Source: Phycisphaerales bacterium
GTDB taxonomy: Bacteria > Planctomycetota > Phycisphaerae > Phycisphaerales > SM1A02
Length of the DNA: 64,000 nucleotides
Reading direction: 5' to 3'
Assembly: GCA_030748805.1 (NCBI GenBank)
Contig: JASMLG010000098.1
Span: 1 to 64,000, forward strand
The position numbers were made by a program, and so were the translations under genes. Shown here one piece after another: positions 1 to 6,587 of this stretch; positions within the stretch are counted from its first letter, which is position 1, and each line of letters starts with the position of its first letter. A model generated the notes under the pieces. The model was given only the letters and a program-made list of their open reading frames with translations, ran no database searches and was not told the origin of the DNA.

Positions 1-58
1 TATTCATACGTAGGCATGGATATATTCTACATCTAACATCCATTCGTACGCACTCTGA

Positions 59-217
59 ACTACAACACCCTCGGGTGCTTGTGATGATGAGTTGTCTCTG
101 AAAAAGAATAACATTAAAACCCTAGATCAGGTGCGAAAAAAATTTCATCGTGAAGGAAACACCGAAATGCTTGCCCTTGCAAACAAAATCAAAGAGTTAA
201 ACAAAAACTCGATATAA
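59..217 (+). other. possible small or C-terminal ORF, unidentified
   Basis: An open frame of about 52 codons runs from just after an in-frame TGA to a TAA at 215-217. Its last part is lysine-rich and protein-like in composition (VRKKFHREGNTEMLALANK from a GTG at 131). There is no ATG in the first part and no clear ribosome binding site. It could be a short gene starting at GTG 131, the decayed 3' end of a gene upstream, or chance. I do not recognise a family. The rest of positions 1-445 holds only the repeats listed separately. Confidence 0.15.
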
Positions 218-226
218 CCTTTAAAT

Positions 227-365
227 AAACTTTCCCGCTGGGATTTCGACGTGACTCCAAACGTCCTTGCTGCGAGGACATTCAGTAGTTTTTACGGGTT
301 GCAGTAAAAACTTGAGTGTCCCCTTTGCGAGCAGGAAACTTTCCCTCTGGGATTTCGTCGTGACT
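227..365. repeat. 30-bp imperfect direct repeat downstream of pit
   Basis: Positions 227-256 and 336-365 are the same 30-bp sequence with two mismatches (core CTGGGATTTCG, ending GTGACT), 109 bp apart. A second, 13-bp direct repeat (TGTCACTAGAAAT) lies at 365-377 and 419-431. Both pairs lie just beyond the 3' end of the phosphate operon. They are too few and too dissimilar to be a CRISPR array. They may be remnants of a tandem duplication. Confidence 0.55.
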
Positions 366-384
366 GTCACTAGAAATCCAAGCG

Positions 385-407
385 TTAATTGACCGCGGGT
401 CAATTAA
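385..407. repeat. 10-bp-arm inverted repeat downstream of pit
   Basis: The arms TTAATTGACC and GGTCAATTAA are perfect complements around a GCG centre. The site lies about 40 bp beyond the pit stop codon on the transcribed strand, so it could form an mRNA 3' end hairpin. There is no adjacent T-tract, so it is not a classical intrinsic terminator. A shorter relative with the same CC-GCG-GG core lies at 2979-2995, just after the porin stop codon. Confidence 0.45.
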
Positions 408-445
408 TTCGACTTGGTTGTCACTAGAAATTAGCGGGTTTGTTT

Positions 446-1867
446 TTAGAAGAAGAGGTCGAGGGTTTTGTAAAAAATTATTGCAAGGATGGCGCCTGCT
501 GGAACCGTAATGACCCAGCTGATAGCAATATCGCGGACAGTGGAAAGGTTCAAGGCCCCTATACCGCGAGCCAAGCCAACACCAAGCACTGCACCGACAA
601 GTGTATGTGTTGTTGAAATCGGAAGCGCTAATTTTGATGCAATCACGATTGTCGTCGCCGCGCCAAACTCTGCACAAAAACCACGGGAAGGCGTAAGTTC
701 AGTAATTTTCTTGCCAACAGTTTCCATTACGCGCCATCCGTATGTTGCAAGACCAATCACAATGCCAACACCACCAAGAGCGAGAGCCCACATTGGAACA
801 ACCGAAGTCGCGGCAACCGCGCCCTCTCGAATGGTTTGAACCGCAGCAGAAAGAGGACCAATTGCATTTGCAACATCGTTTGCGCCATGGGCAAACGCAA
901 CAAAACACGCCGTCAATATTTGCAAGAAAATAAATATGCGTTCGACTTGCCTAAACTCGGAGTTTGCCGAACCAAGGTTTGCACGTTTAGAAGAGGTGTC
1001 GGTCAATGCTCGCGTTTCTTTCATCACCGAATCAATTGAACCCTGTTCATCTTGGTCTGCCGCTTGCCTTGCTCTTGCAAGGTGCTTAAGTGCTTTTTGC
1101 ATCGCACGAACCGCGTAGAGTTCGCGTGCTTGTTTTTGCTCTTCTATGGAGTCGTCGGTTTTGTATCGTTTCAATAACAAAACAGAGATAAACGCCCCTG
1201 CTAATCCAACAAGGCATGCAACACCAAGCGCTGAGGGAAACGAAAGGTCAAGATGCAGGTGCTTCAAGCCCTTAAACACCATCACCAATGTCATGATGCC
1301 AAGCACAATAAACACCATATAAGGTGTAAACCTACGCACCGCTTTCACCGGATCTGCCCTGTAAAAAACTCTATGCAAAACAATTTGGAAAATAATGAAA
1401 CTTATTGTGCCGCTCATCAAGGGAGACACCACCCAGCTCGCTGCAATTTTGCCAACCCCCCCCCACTCAACCGCAGACAGCCCACCGTAAACAATACCAA
1501 AACCAACAATTGCACCAACAATGGAGTGGGTTGTTGAGACGGGCCAGCCAAAGTAAGAAGCAATCTGTAACCAAAAACCGGCAGCCAGTAGCGCAGATAA
1601 CATGCCAAGCACAAACGCCTGTGGGTCCCCTGCAAACAAGACGGGATCAACAATTCCTTTTCTCACAGTATCAGAAACATGTGAGCCGACAAAAAACGCT
1701 CCAGCAAACTCTAGAATTGCGGCGAGAATAACAGCGCGTTTAAACGTAAGTGCACCTGAACCAACGCTTGTTCCCATCGCATTTGCAACATCGTTTGCGC
1801 CGATGTTCCACGCCATGTAAAAGCCAAACAAAAGGGCTAAGACAATGAGGGCTGTAGTGTATTCCAT
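446..1867 (-). CDS. pit: PiT-family inorganic phosphate transporter
   Basis: This is a 473-residue inner-membrane permease of the PHO4/Pit family, which moves metal-phosphate or phosphate with a cation. The family's internal duplication is clear: GANDVANAMGT near residue 23 is echoed by HGANDVANAIG near residue 327, and STTHSIVGA is echoed by STTHTLVGA. About ten hydrophobic segments flank a central charged loop (about 230-305). The length is normal for the family. It is the last gene of the operon porin - pstS remnant - DUF47 - pit, 15 bp after the DUF47 gene, the usual partner of Pit in bacteria. The choice between phosphate and sulfate is settled by the neighbours. Confidence 0.93.
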   Translation of the reverse strand: MEYTTALIVLALLFGFYMAWNIGANDVANAMGTSVGSGALTFKRAVILAAILEFAGAFFVGSHVSDTVRKGIVDPVLFAGDPQAFVLGMLSALLAAGFWLQIASYFGWPVSTTHSIVGAIVGFGIVYGGLSAVEWGGVGKIAASWVVSPLMSGTISFIIFQIVLHRVFYRADPVKAVRRFTPYMVFIVLGIMTLVMVFKGLKHLHLDLSFPSALGVACLVGLAGAFISVLLLKRYKTDDSIEEQKQARELYAVRAMQKALKHLARARQAADQDEQGSIDSVMKETRALTDTSSKRANLGSANSEFRQVERIFIFLQILTACFVAFAHGANDVANAIGPLSAAVQTIREGAVAATSVVPMWALALGGVGIVIGLATYGWRVMETVGKKITELTPSRGFCAEFGAATTIVIASKLALPISTTHTLVGAVLGVGLARGIGALNLSTVRDIAISWVITVPAGAILAIIFYKTLDLFF

Positions 1868-1882
1868 TAGTTCTCTAGGTTC

Positions 1883-2563
1883 TTACTTAAGCGTAAGCAG
1901 CATCCGCACCCTATTTGCAAGTTTTTCTGAGTAATTGCTAATGCCTGCAATTTCGTGAAGCAACCGTTGCCAAACAAAGAAGTCACCCACAGAAAGTTCT
2001 TCTTCGTGGTCTAAAACATTTTTCATAAGTTTGCGTTGCATTGTGTCGCATTCATGTTCAGCAATTGCAACACCTTCAATCATGTCGTTTACTCTATTTG
2101 CTTCCGCACCACCAAACCCCGACTCGATTAACACGTCTAGTTCTCGCACAACCTCTTTTACTTTGTGGAAAGCACTTAGGTTTCCATCAATGTATATCTT
2201 AAGCGGCTCGGACAAACTGTCGAGTATCTTCACTGGTCGAATGCTCATAAGCACCGCTACATCTTCCGCTTTGTCAGCGATTGAATCCTGCAAACTTACA
2301 ATTTCTAAAAGTTGACCTCGGTCGATTGCCATAAACAACCCGCGCGGGAGGTTGTTACGAATATCATTCTTAACTAAATCGGCTTTGTGTTCTAGTTTTG
2401 AGACGGCCCTTGCTTCATCGCTAATATTCGAGACGTCGCCCAAACGTATTCGTTCGAGCAACTCGACGGCTGCTTCAACACAATCGGATATCTTGTCTAA
2501 ATGTAGTTGAAGTGGAACGAAGGGTGAGCGCCCAAAAAGTCGGGCCATTGCATTTACAGGCAT
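1883..2563 (-). CDS. DUF47 / PhoU-like phosphate transport regulator
   Basis: This is a 226-residue soluble, almost all-helical protein of the DUF47 (PhoU-related, TIGR00153) family. Recognisable segments are AMARLFGRSPFVPLQLH at the N-terminus, the KLEHKADLVKNDIRNNL helix and LQDSIADKAEDVAVL in the middle, and an acidic HECD motif near residue 172. Family members are encoded beside Pit transporters and are thought to modulate their activity; the direct mechanism is not settled. The ATG at 2563 is preceded by GGAGA at a good distance. The gene sits between the broken pstS and pit. Confidence 0.88.
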   Translation of the reverse strand: MPVNAMARLFGRSPFVPLQLHLDKISDCVEAAVELLERIRLGDVSNISDEARAVSKLEHKADLVKNDIRNNLPRGLFMAIDRGQLLEIVSLQDSIADKAEDVAVLMSIRPVKILDSLSEPLKIYIDGNLSAFHKVKEVVRELDVLIESGFGGAEANRVNDMIEGVAIAEHECDTMQRKLMKNVLDHEEELSVGDFFVWQRLLHEIAGISNYSEKLANRVRMLLTLK

Positions 2564-2588
2564 GGGTTATCTCCAATAATGCCACGCA

Positions 2589-2926
2589 CTATACCCCCAA
2601 TTTGCCCGTTTTTGGCATTGCTAAAACTGGTATTTGAAATGTAGAACCAACACCAACTTCGTCACAAAATTTTTGTTGATTTGCTTCGATTGGGTGTGTC
2701 TCGTCTGAGATATCCGTTTCGCCCCCTGACAATCTTTTGAATCCACTTTCGGTGTCTGAGAAATCCACGGTTACTCGAACCCTTGGCGCTTCTTCTGTAA
2801 ACTCTCCGTCGATGGCTTCGGTAATTGGATAGACAGTAGAGGACCCGTCTATTTTTACCTTATCAGGGAATTTAGCGTTGTCATCGGCTGGTGCACAACG
2901 GCTAATGATAATAGTTGTTTGTACAT
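2589..2926 (-). pseudogene. pstS: truncated, frameshifted pstS (phosphate-binding protein)
   Basis: Reading the minus strand, a Shine-Dalgarno (AAGGA) and ATG at 2926 open a signal-like start (MYKQLLSLAVV), but this frame stops after about 23 codons. In the neighbouring frame the sequence continues as a recognisable PstS N-terminus: CAPADDNAKFPDKVKIDGSS, then TVYPITEAI, VRVTVDFSDTESGFKRLSGG, ETDISDETHPI and a conserved cysteine region. It ends at TAG 2591-2589 after about 105 codons, where intact PstS has roughly 270-350. Both the frameshift inside the leader and the loss of the C-terminal two-thirds argue for a decayed gene. No pstCAB is seen in the window. A single-base sequencing error could explain the frameshift but not the truncation. 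Confidence 0.8.
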
Positions 2927-2978
2927 TGTGTTTCCTTTTTTATCTACCGCGAGGTCGGGAGGGGTTTTGTTGCCGTTT

Positions 2979-2995
2979 ATTAACCGCGGGTTAAT
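2979..2995. repeat. short palindrome at the end of the porin gene
   Basis: The arms ATTAACC and GGTTAAT surround a GCG centre and lie directly after the porin stop codon. The site could form a small hairpin in the mRNA between porin and the pstS remnant and reduce read-through or protect the upstream 3' end. It has no T-tract. It shares its core with the inverted repeat at 385-407, so the phosphate operon carries one such element after its first gene and one after its last. Confidence 0.4.
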
Positions 2996-4375
2996 TTAGA
3001 AGAGAAGTTGCAGTTGGGTTCTTATCAACATTTGGTCGTCGTTTAATCCGGCGTCTTGTCGCCAGCCGTTACCAGTACTAATCCAGTCAGCAGCAGCGAT
3101 TCCGCTGCCCGCATCAGCGTCGTCAGCAATTGCTGTACCAGCCCAAGCAATATCAGTTGTCCACTTTATATTGCTGTTTCCGGCAACTGGCCAATAATTA
3201 AAGCCAATTCTAAACGCATCCATGTCGTTAGATCCATTTAGGAATGTTGCATCTTTAATATCTCCTTCTTGATATTGAGCAAACAGTTCCAAGTTTTCAT
3301 TAAACATAAATCCGCCCTGAACTAGCCAACCGTTTGAGTCCTGTTCGCCGACTCCATTAAAACCATCGCCAGTTGAGTTGACCAGATAACCAAAAATGTT
3401 CCAACCGTCACCTCGCCATGAAGCATCAACTGTCCAGCCGCGGCTTTCAAAGGCATCGGTGTTTCCATATTCGATGTTATTTGTATTATCTAAAGTATCA
3501 ATATCAAATGTCTGATATGCGACACCAATAAGCAAGCCGCGATCTGCGCCGTCTTTTGATGTTAAATAGTCAAAATCTTTCCAGCCGGCTTCACCAAAGC
3601 GGAACTCAGCCCGAGCAACCCAAGCATCTACTGAATCCTGTAGAGCTGCAGTGTTGTTTTGATTTGGACCATCCGTGTATTGAACTAAAAGTTTTAAGTC
3701 ATCGTTCTTCCAACCAAACTCAAAGCCCTGTGTCCAGCCATAAGTAAACGCGTTGTCGAGCATTGACCGATCAACGACCAGTTGCCTGCTTGAAGAAACA
3801 ATGTTTTCACGAAGGAAGTTCGCCTTGAACTGACCAAACTTAAACCAAGAGCCATCTTCAAACTTCTTTTGGATGTATGCATCTTCTGTATTTGAACCGC
3901 CAGCTCGACCCCAAGTTGTTGAAATTTTGTACTGCCATGACGGGTCAATCACATGACCGGAAAACTTTACCTTAGTTCGACGTTGTTCAAACCCATGCTG
4001 AGAATCTTCCAATGGAGTAGCTAGCAAGTTTTGGTTACTCGCTTTGTTGTAAAGCCAGCGCGATTGAAGTTGGCCGTTGATTTTTAACTTCCAATTATTA
4101 TCAGCAGATGTGATATAGAATCCACCATCGTATCCTGCAGTTGCTCCATCCCCAAGAAGTGAGGAGCGAGTATCTGCATCTGCAAGAACATCGTTAACGA
4201 GTTCGCGCAATTCATCTGCGCGTTGCTCGCTTATCCAGTTGGTGTCTTGGTTTTTTAATTTCGAAACCTCATCTCTAAGTTCAGAAACCATTCTTTTTAA
4301 TTCTTGGATTTGATCGTTTTGGCCACCAGTTCCTGTTGTAGTGACAATCGACAATAATAGTGTTGTTAGATACAT
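2996..4375 (-). CDS. OprO/OprP-like phosphate-selective porin
   Basis: This is a 459-residue outer-membrane beta-barrel. A short hydrophobic leader is followed by a coiled coil (about residues 22-45, QNDQIQELKRMVSELRDEV), as in many trimeric OprP-type porins. The barrel is made of alternating aromatic strands (FKFGQFKANFLRENIVSSSR, WNIFGYLVNSTGDG, ELFAQYQEGD) and ends in a C-terminal Phe (QLQLLF), the outer-membrane insertion signal. The ATG at 4375 has a strong AAGGAGATATT upstream. It heads the phosphate operon, which supports phosphate or polyphosphate passage. The basic-ladder residues cannot be assessed here, so the specificity is an inference. Confidence 0.85.
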   Translation of the reverse strand: MYLTTLLLSIVTTTGTGGQNDQIQELKRMVSELRDEVSKLKNQDTNWISEQRADELRELVNDVLADADTRSSLLGDGATAGYDGGFYITSADNNWKLKINGQLQSRWLYNKASNQNLLATPLEDSQHGFEQRRTKVKFSGHVIDPSWQYKISTTWGRAGGSNTEDAYIQKKFEDGSWFKFGQFKANFLRENIVSSSRQLVVDRSMLDNAFTYGWTQGFEFGWKNDDLKLLVQYTDGPNQNNTAALQDSVDAWVARAEFRFGEAGWKDFDYLTSKDGADRGLLIGVAYQTFDIDTLDNTNNIEYGNTDAFESRGWTVDASWRGDGWNIFGYLVNSTGDGFNGVGEQDSNGWLVQGGFMFNENLELFAQYQEGDIKDATFLNGSNDMDAFRIGFNYWPVAGNSNIKWTTDIAWAGTAIADDADAGSGIAAADWISTGNGWRQDAGLNDDQMLIRTQLQLLF

Positions 4376-4402
4376 TTAATATCTCCTTTTTTATGTTGGA
4401 AG

Positions 4403-4430
4403 GGTAGTGTTGGTTTGTTAAGGTAGTGTT
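4403..4430 (-). promoter_or_regulatory. direct repeat AACACTACC upstream of porin (possible operator)
   Basis: On the minus strand, AACACTACC occurs twice (4430-4422 and 4411-4403), 19 bp centre to centre, about 28-55 bp before the porin ATG. Two direct repeats spaced by about two helical turns are typical of dimeric OmpR/PhoB-type response regulator sites. The sequence is not a canonical enterobacterial Pho box. The link to phosphate control is inferred from position only. Confidence 0.3.
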
Positions 4431-4453
4431 CAAATTAGGTATAAATTGTATTT

Positions 4454-4482
4454 AAATAAATGTGCCGCATGTACATTTATTT
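4454..4482. promoter_or_regulatory. 10-bp inverted repeat between porin and tRNA-Cys
   Basis: AAATAAATGT at 4454-4463 is mirrored by ACATTTATTT at 4473-4482 with a 9-nt spacer. It lies about 80-107 bp upstream of the porin start and 43 bp before tRNA-Cys, in a very AT-rich stretch. It could be an operator or cruciform. It has no GC stem and no terminator-like T-run. Confidence 0.3.
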
Positions 4483-4525
4483 GCGTTGCCAATCACTCTC
4501 TGTGGCGGTATCCTGCTAATTCTTT

Positions 4526-4599
4526 GGCCGAGTGCCCAAGTGGACTAAGGGAACGGATTGCAAATCCGTGATTCGTGGGTTCGAATCCCACCTCGGCCT
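4526..4599 (+). tRNA. tRNA-Cys (GCA)
   Basis: This is a full 74-nt cloverleaf. The acceptor stem GGCCGAG pairs with CTCGGCC, the anticodon stem ACGGA/TCCGT closes a loop TTGCAAA with anticodon GCA, the T-arm is GTGGG-TTCGAAT-CCCAC, and the discriminator base is U, as expected for tRNA-Cys. CCA is not encoded. The last 18 nt, from the T-loop to the discriminator base, are duplicated exactly about 196 bp downstream as part of a 19-bp copy (see the hairpin array). Confidence 0.93.
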
Positions 4600-4796
4600 T
4601 TGCTAAAGCCCTGACTATTGTCAGGGCTTTAGCAAAGACCAGAGCAAAGCGAAACGCTTTGCTCTGGATCCTCACATTTGTGTGCAGGCAAAGAGCGAAG
4701 CGCCCATTGCCTGCACACAAATGTGAGTCTCCGAGGTGGTATTCGAGTGGCGCAGATGGCAAAGCCATCTGCGGCAACGAATCCCACCTCGGCCTT
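4582..4796 (+). repeat. hairpin array bounded by duplicated tRNA-Cys 3' end
   Basis: An exact 19-bp copy of the tRNA-Cys 3' end occurs at 4582-4600 and again at 4778-4796. The interval is almost entirely inverted repeats: hairpin A, arms 4598-4615/4620-4637 (18 bp, loop TATT); hairpin B, 4639-4651/4655-4667 (13 bp, loop AAA); hairpin C, 4671-4691/4707-4727 (21 bp, 15-nt loop); hairpin D, 4731-4745/4778-4792 (14 of 15 bp), enclosing an inner hairpin 4751-4760/4764-4773 (10 bp, loop AAA). The outer arm of D is an inverted copy of the tRNA tail. No T-tract follows any stem and no protein is plausibly encoded. The array might be a small tRNA-targeted element, a structured transcript trailing the tRNA, or a product of template switching. 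Confidence 0.9.
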
Positions 4797-4828
4797 GGTG
4801 ATTCATAGTCAATTATCCATAAGGCGGT

Positions 4829-5710
4829 TTATTGAGACGTTATTTGGGTTTGAAGTGGTGATTTTGAAAGCGTTGAGCCAGTTATATTTTCGTAGTCAGC
4901 CGGTTCAGAAAGCAGCCAGCCCGATGTGCTACCGAAAAAGTGTTTTTCAACGCGAAGTTGTAGGGGCCTACCAAGATCATCATCTACAGACATAAACTCT
5001 CTCGTTGCAACATCTTGCTCACACAAGTAGTAAATTCCGCCATCATCAAGCAACTCGCCGTTTGAAAGTACAACTTCTCTGTTTCCTGTTTCATATTTTG
5101 TAATTATCACTATCCCTGGTGTTGAACCACGAAGACCAGAAAGTTGAGCAATCGAATCGTCAATTACCTTTGTTGATGCTCTTCCAAGTGGTGTAGACCA
5201 GAATAAATAAGACCCAAATTCAAGCGAACCATATTGATCTATTTCATCGTCTCCTGCTGAAACAGTTGCTACCACCTGATCTGAATACACAATCTTGCCA
5301 GAATGTAAATCGGACGCTATCAAATCCAATGCGACTATTGCGTCGTTTGCTTTTGTAAACCAGCTTAAACGCCGTACGCTTTCTGGCGCTTCGCTAGTAT
5401 GCATAAAATCGGTAACCTTTACCTCTATTAAATATGCTGGATACGACTGATTTACCTCAGAACGATTGCTAAAGACCTCGAACTTGCCGGTCTTAAGGAG
5501 TGCCCTAGACATCGCCTGTTTCATTTCTATTGCGACATCAGACCACCTAGAATCAACCCCAGAACCAGAAGTAAACGATTCTAGGACCACGGCTGGCTTT
5601 TGGGATGCCTCTTTTCCCATCAAACCGTGTCCCGGAGGCGAATTGTACGTCCATAGGTTTGATGAACACCCACAGATAAGAAAGATAACTGTTAACAACA
5701 GAATGCGCAT
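4829..5710 (-). CDS. putative lipoprotein, possibly CsgG-like
   Basis: I place the start at ATG 5710, giving a 293-residue protein whose first residues (MRILLLTVIFLICGCSSN) form a lipoprotein signal with the lipobox LICGC. An upstream in-frame extension to 5761 would bury the signal and overlap the divergent gene's leader. The mature part has CsgG/FlgP-like traits: a helix with MSRALLKTGKFEVFSNRSE, a segment LDLIASDLHSGKIVYSDQVV, then a helical KVIDDSIAQL. The last 90 residues resemble a small beta domain (GIVIITKYETGNREVVLSNG). The CsgG resemblance is weak and no family is certain. The gene is divergent from the secreted protein at 5771. Confidence 0.7.
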   Translation of the reverse strand: MRILLLTVIFLICGCSSNLWTYNSPPGHGLMGKEASQKPAVVLESFTSGSGVDSRWSDVAIEMKQAMSRALLKTGKFEVFSNRSEVNQSYPAYLIEVKVTDFMHTSEAPESVRRLSWFTKANDAIVALDLIASDLHSGKIVYSDQVVATVSAGDDEIDQYGSLEFGSYLFWSTPLGRASTKVIDDSIAQLSGLRGSTPGIVIITKYETGNREVVLSNGELLDDGGIYYLCEQDVATREFMSVDDDLGRPLQLRVEKHFFGSTSGWLLSEPADYENITGSTLSKSPLQTQITSQ

Positions 5711-5770
5711 ACCAGCATATCGACTAACAACTACATAATTCATGCAAAAATGAGGTACCATGGTGGGAAT

Positions 5771-6559
5771 ATGAAGTCGTTTCTGCTTTTATTACTCTTG
5801 TTTCCACAACTAGTTGGTCCACAACAAGTAAAAACGCGTGTTCCTCTTATCAGAGAAGGGACAAAAATCATTGACGCCCTAGTCACCCTATCTCAAGAGA
5901 AAAAAAACACCCCTGTCACTGTAAAAATAATTAGTGACGGTGGAGAAGAATATTCGTTGATAGCTCTCCCAAACGAGCGACTGGCGGAAATAGAAGCTGT
6001 TACAGCTGAAAATCCAAAGAACGTGTTTCGTGCAACTGGAAATGTTTACGTTTATGGAAGCAAAAACTTTTTTCTAATAAAAGAAGTGGTGTCTCTTGAG
6101 GATCACGCAGACCGTTCCCACCCAACATTTGTACCTGTTGATCCAAATGCCGTGGAACTAAATGAGGTTGATTTTAAAGATTCAGTAGCAGATATTGTTC
6201 GTGATTTAGAGGAAGCAACTGGTTCTTTAGTTAGAAGTATTCGCAACGCTTCTGATAATCCAATTGAAGGCAGTGCCTTCAGAGAAGGAGCTCTAATTTC
6301 AGCAAGAAGGTGTCACTTGGTTCGCAACAAGTATGGCGCTTGGGTCGCTGTGTTTGTTTCCGATTCTACGGGACTACAAGATCCACCATGCACTGTTCTT
6401 CCAAGCACTGTGGCTTCTGGACTGATTGAATGGGCAAGTGATGCAGAGCCATCAGACCCGGTTTTGTTATCTGGTGAACTTCTCAACTACCATGGACATG
6501 GGTTTTTGATACTGCGTTCTTGGAGAGAAGTCCACGCTACAGACCATCTTGACAATTAA
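5771..6559 (+). CDS. secreted protein of unknown function
   Basis: The ATG at 5771 gives 262 residues starting with a Sec signal (MKSFLLLLLLFPQLVGPQQ); GGTGGGA upstream can serve as ribosome binding site. An earlier ATG at 5750 is possible but less fitting. The mature protein is mostly predicted beta, with two similar-looking segments ending FRATGNVYVYGSKNFFLIKE and LSGELLNYHGHGFLILRSW. These look like repeated small OB- or SH3-like strands and suggest an internal duplication. I recognise no catalytic motif. It is transcribed divergently from the lipoprotein gene, with a 60-bp shared upstream region. Confidence 0.7.
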   Translation: MKSFLLLLLLFPQLVGPQQVKTRVPLIREGTKIIDALVTLSQEKKNTPVTVKIISDGGEEYSLIALPNERLAEIEAVTAENPKNVFRATGNVYVYGSKNFFLIKEVVSLEDHADRSHPTFVPVDPNAVELNEVDFKDSVADIVRDLEEATGSLVRSIRNASDNPIEGSAFREGALISARRCHLVRNKYGAWVAVFVSDSTGLQDPPCTVLPSTVASGLIEWASDAEPSDPVLLSGELLNYHGHGFLILRSWREVHATDHLDN

Positions 6560-6587
6560 TTGTCGTTGCACAAACAAATAACCATTT

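Noticed and set aside
227..431. CRISPR array
   Set aside because: Only two copies of each repeat, unequal repeats and spacing, and no cas gene in the window.
282..677. Minus-strand ORF of 131 codons at the pit 3' end
   Set aside because: Its upstream half is an out-of-frame reading of pit and its downstream half consists of the direct repeats; there is no ribosome binding site.
489..839. Plus-strand ORF of 116 codons antisense to pit
   Set aside because: Biased shadow of a well-conserved transporter frame.
4598..4637. Hairpin A as an ordinary intrinsic terminator of tRNA-Cys
   Set aside because: The stem is strong but no T-run follows it, and further hairpins continue immediately.
4493..4777. 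Minus-strand ORF of 94 codons across tRNA-Cys and the hairpins, containing VGFEPTNHGF
   Set aside because: This string is the familiar false translation of the complement of a tRNA gene; the rest of the frame is made of hairpin arms.
4582..4796. Integron attC recombination site as the explanation of the palindromes
   Set aside because: No GTTRRRY/RYYYAAC core sites are present and the stems are too perfect and too many; no integrase is nearby.
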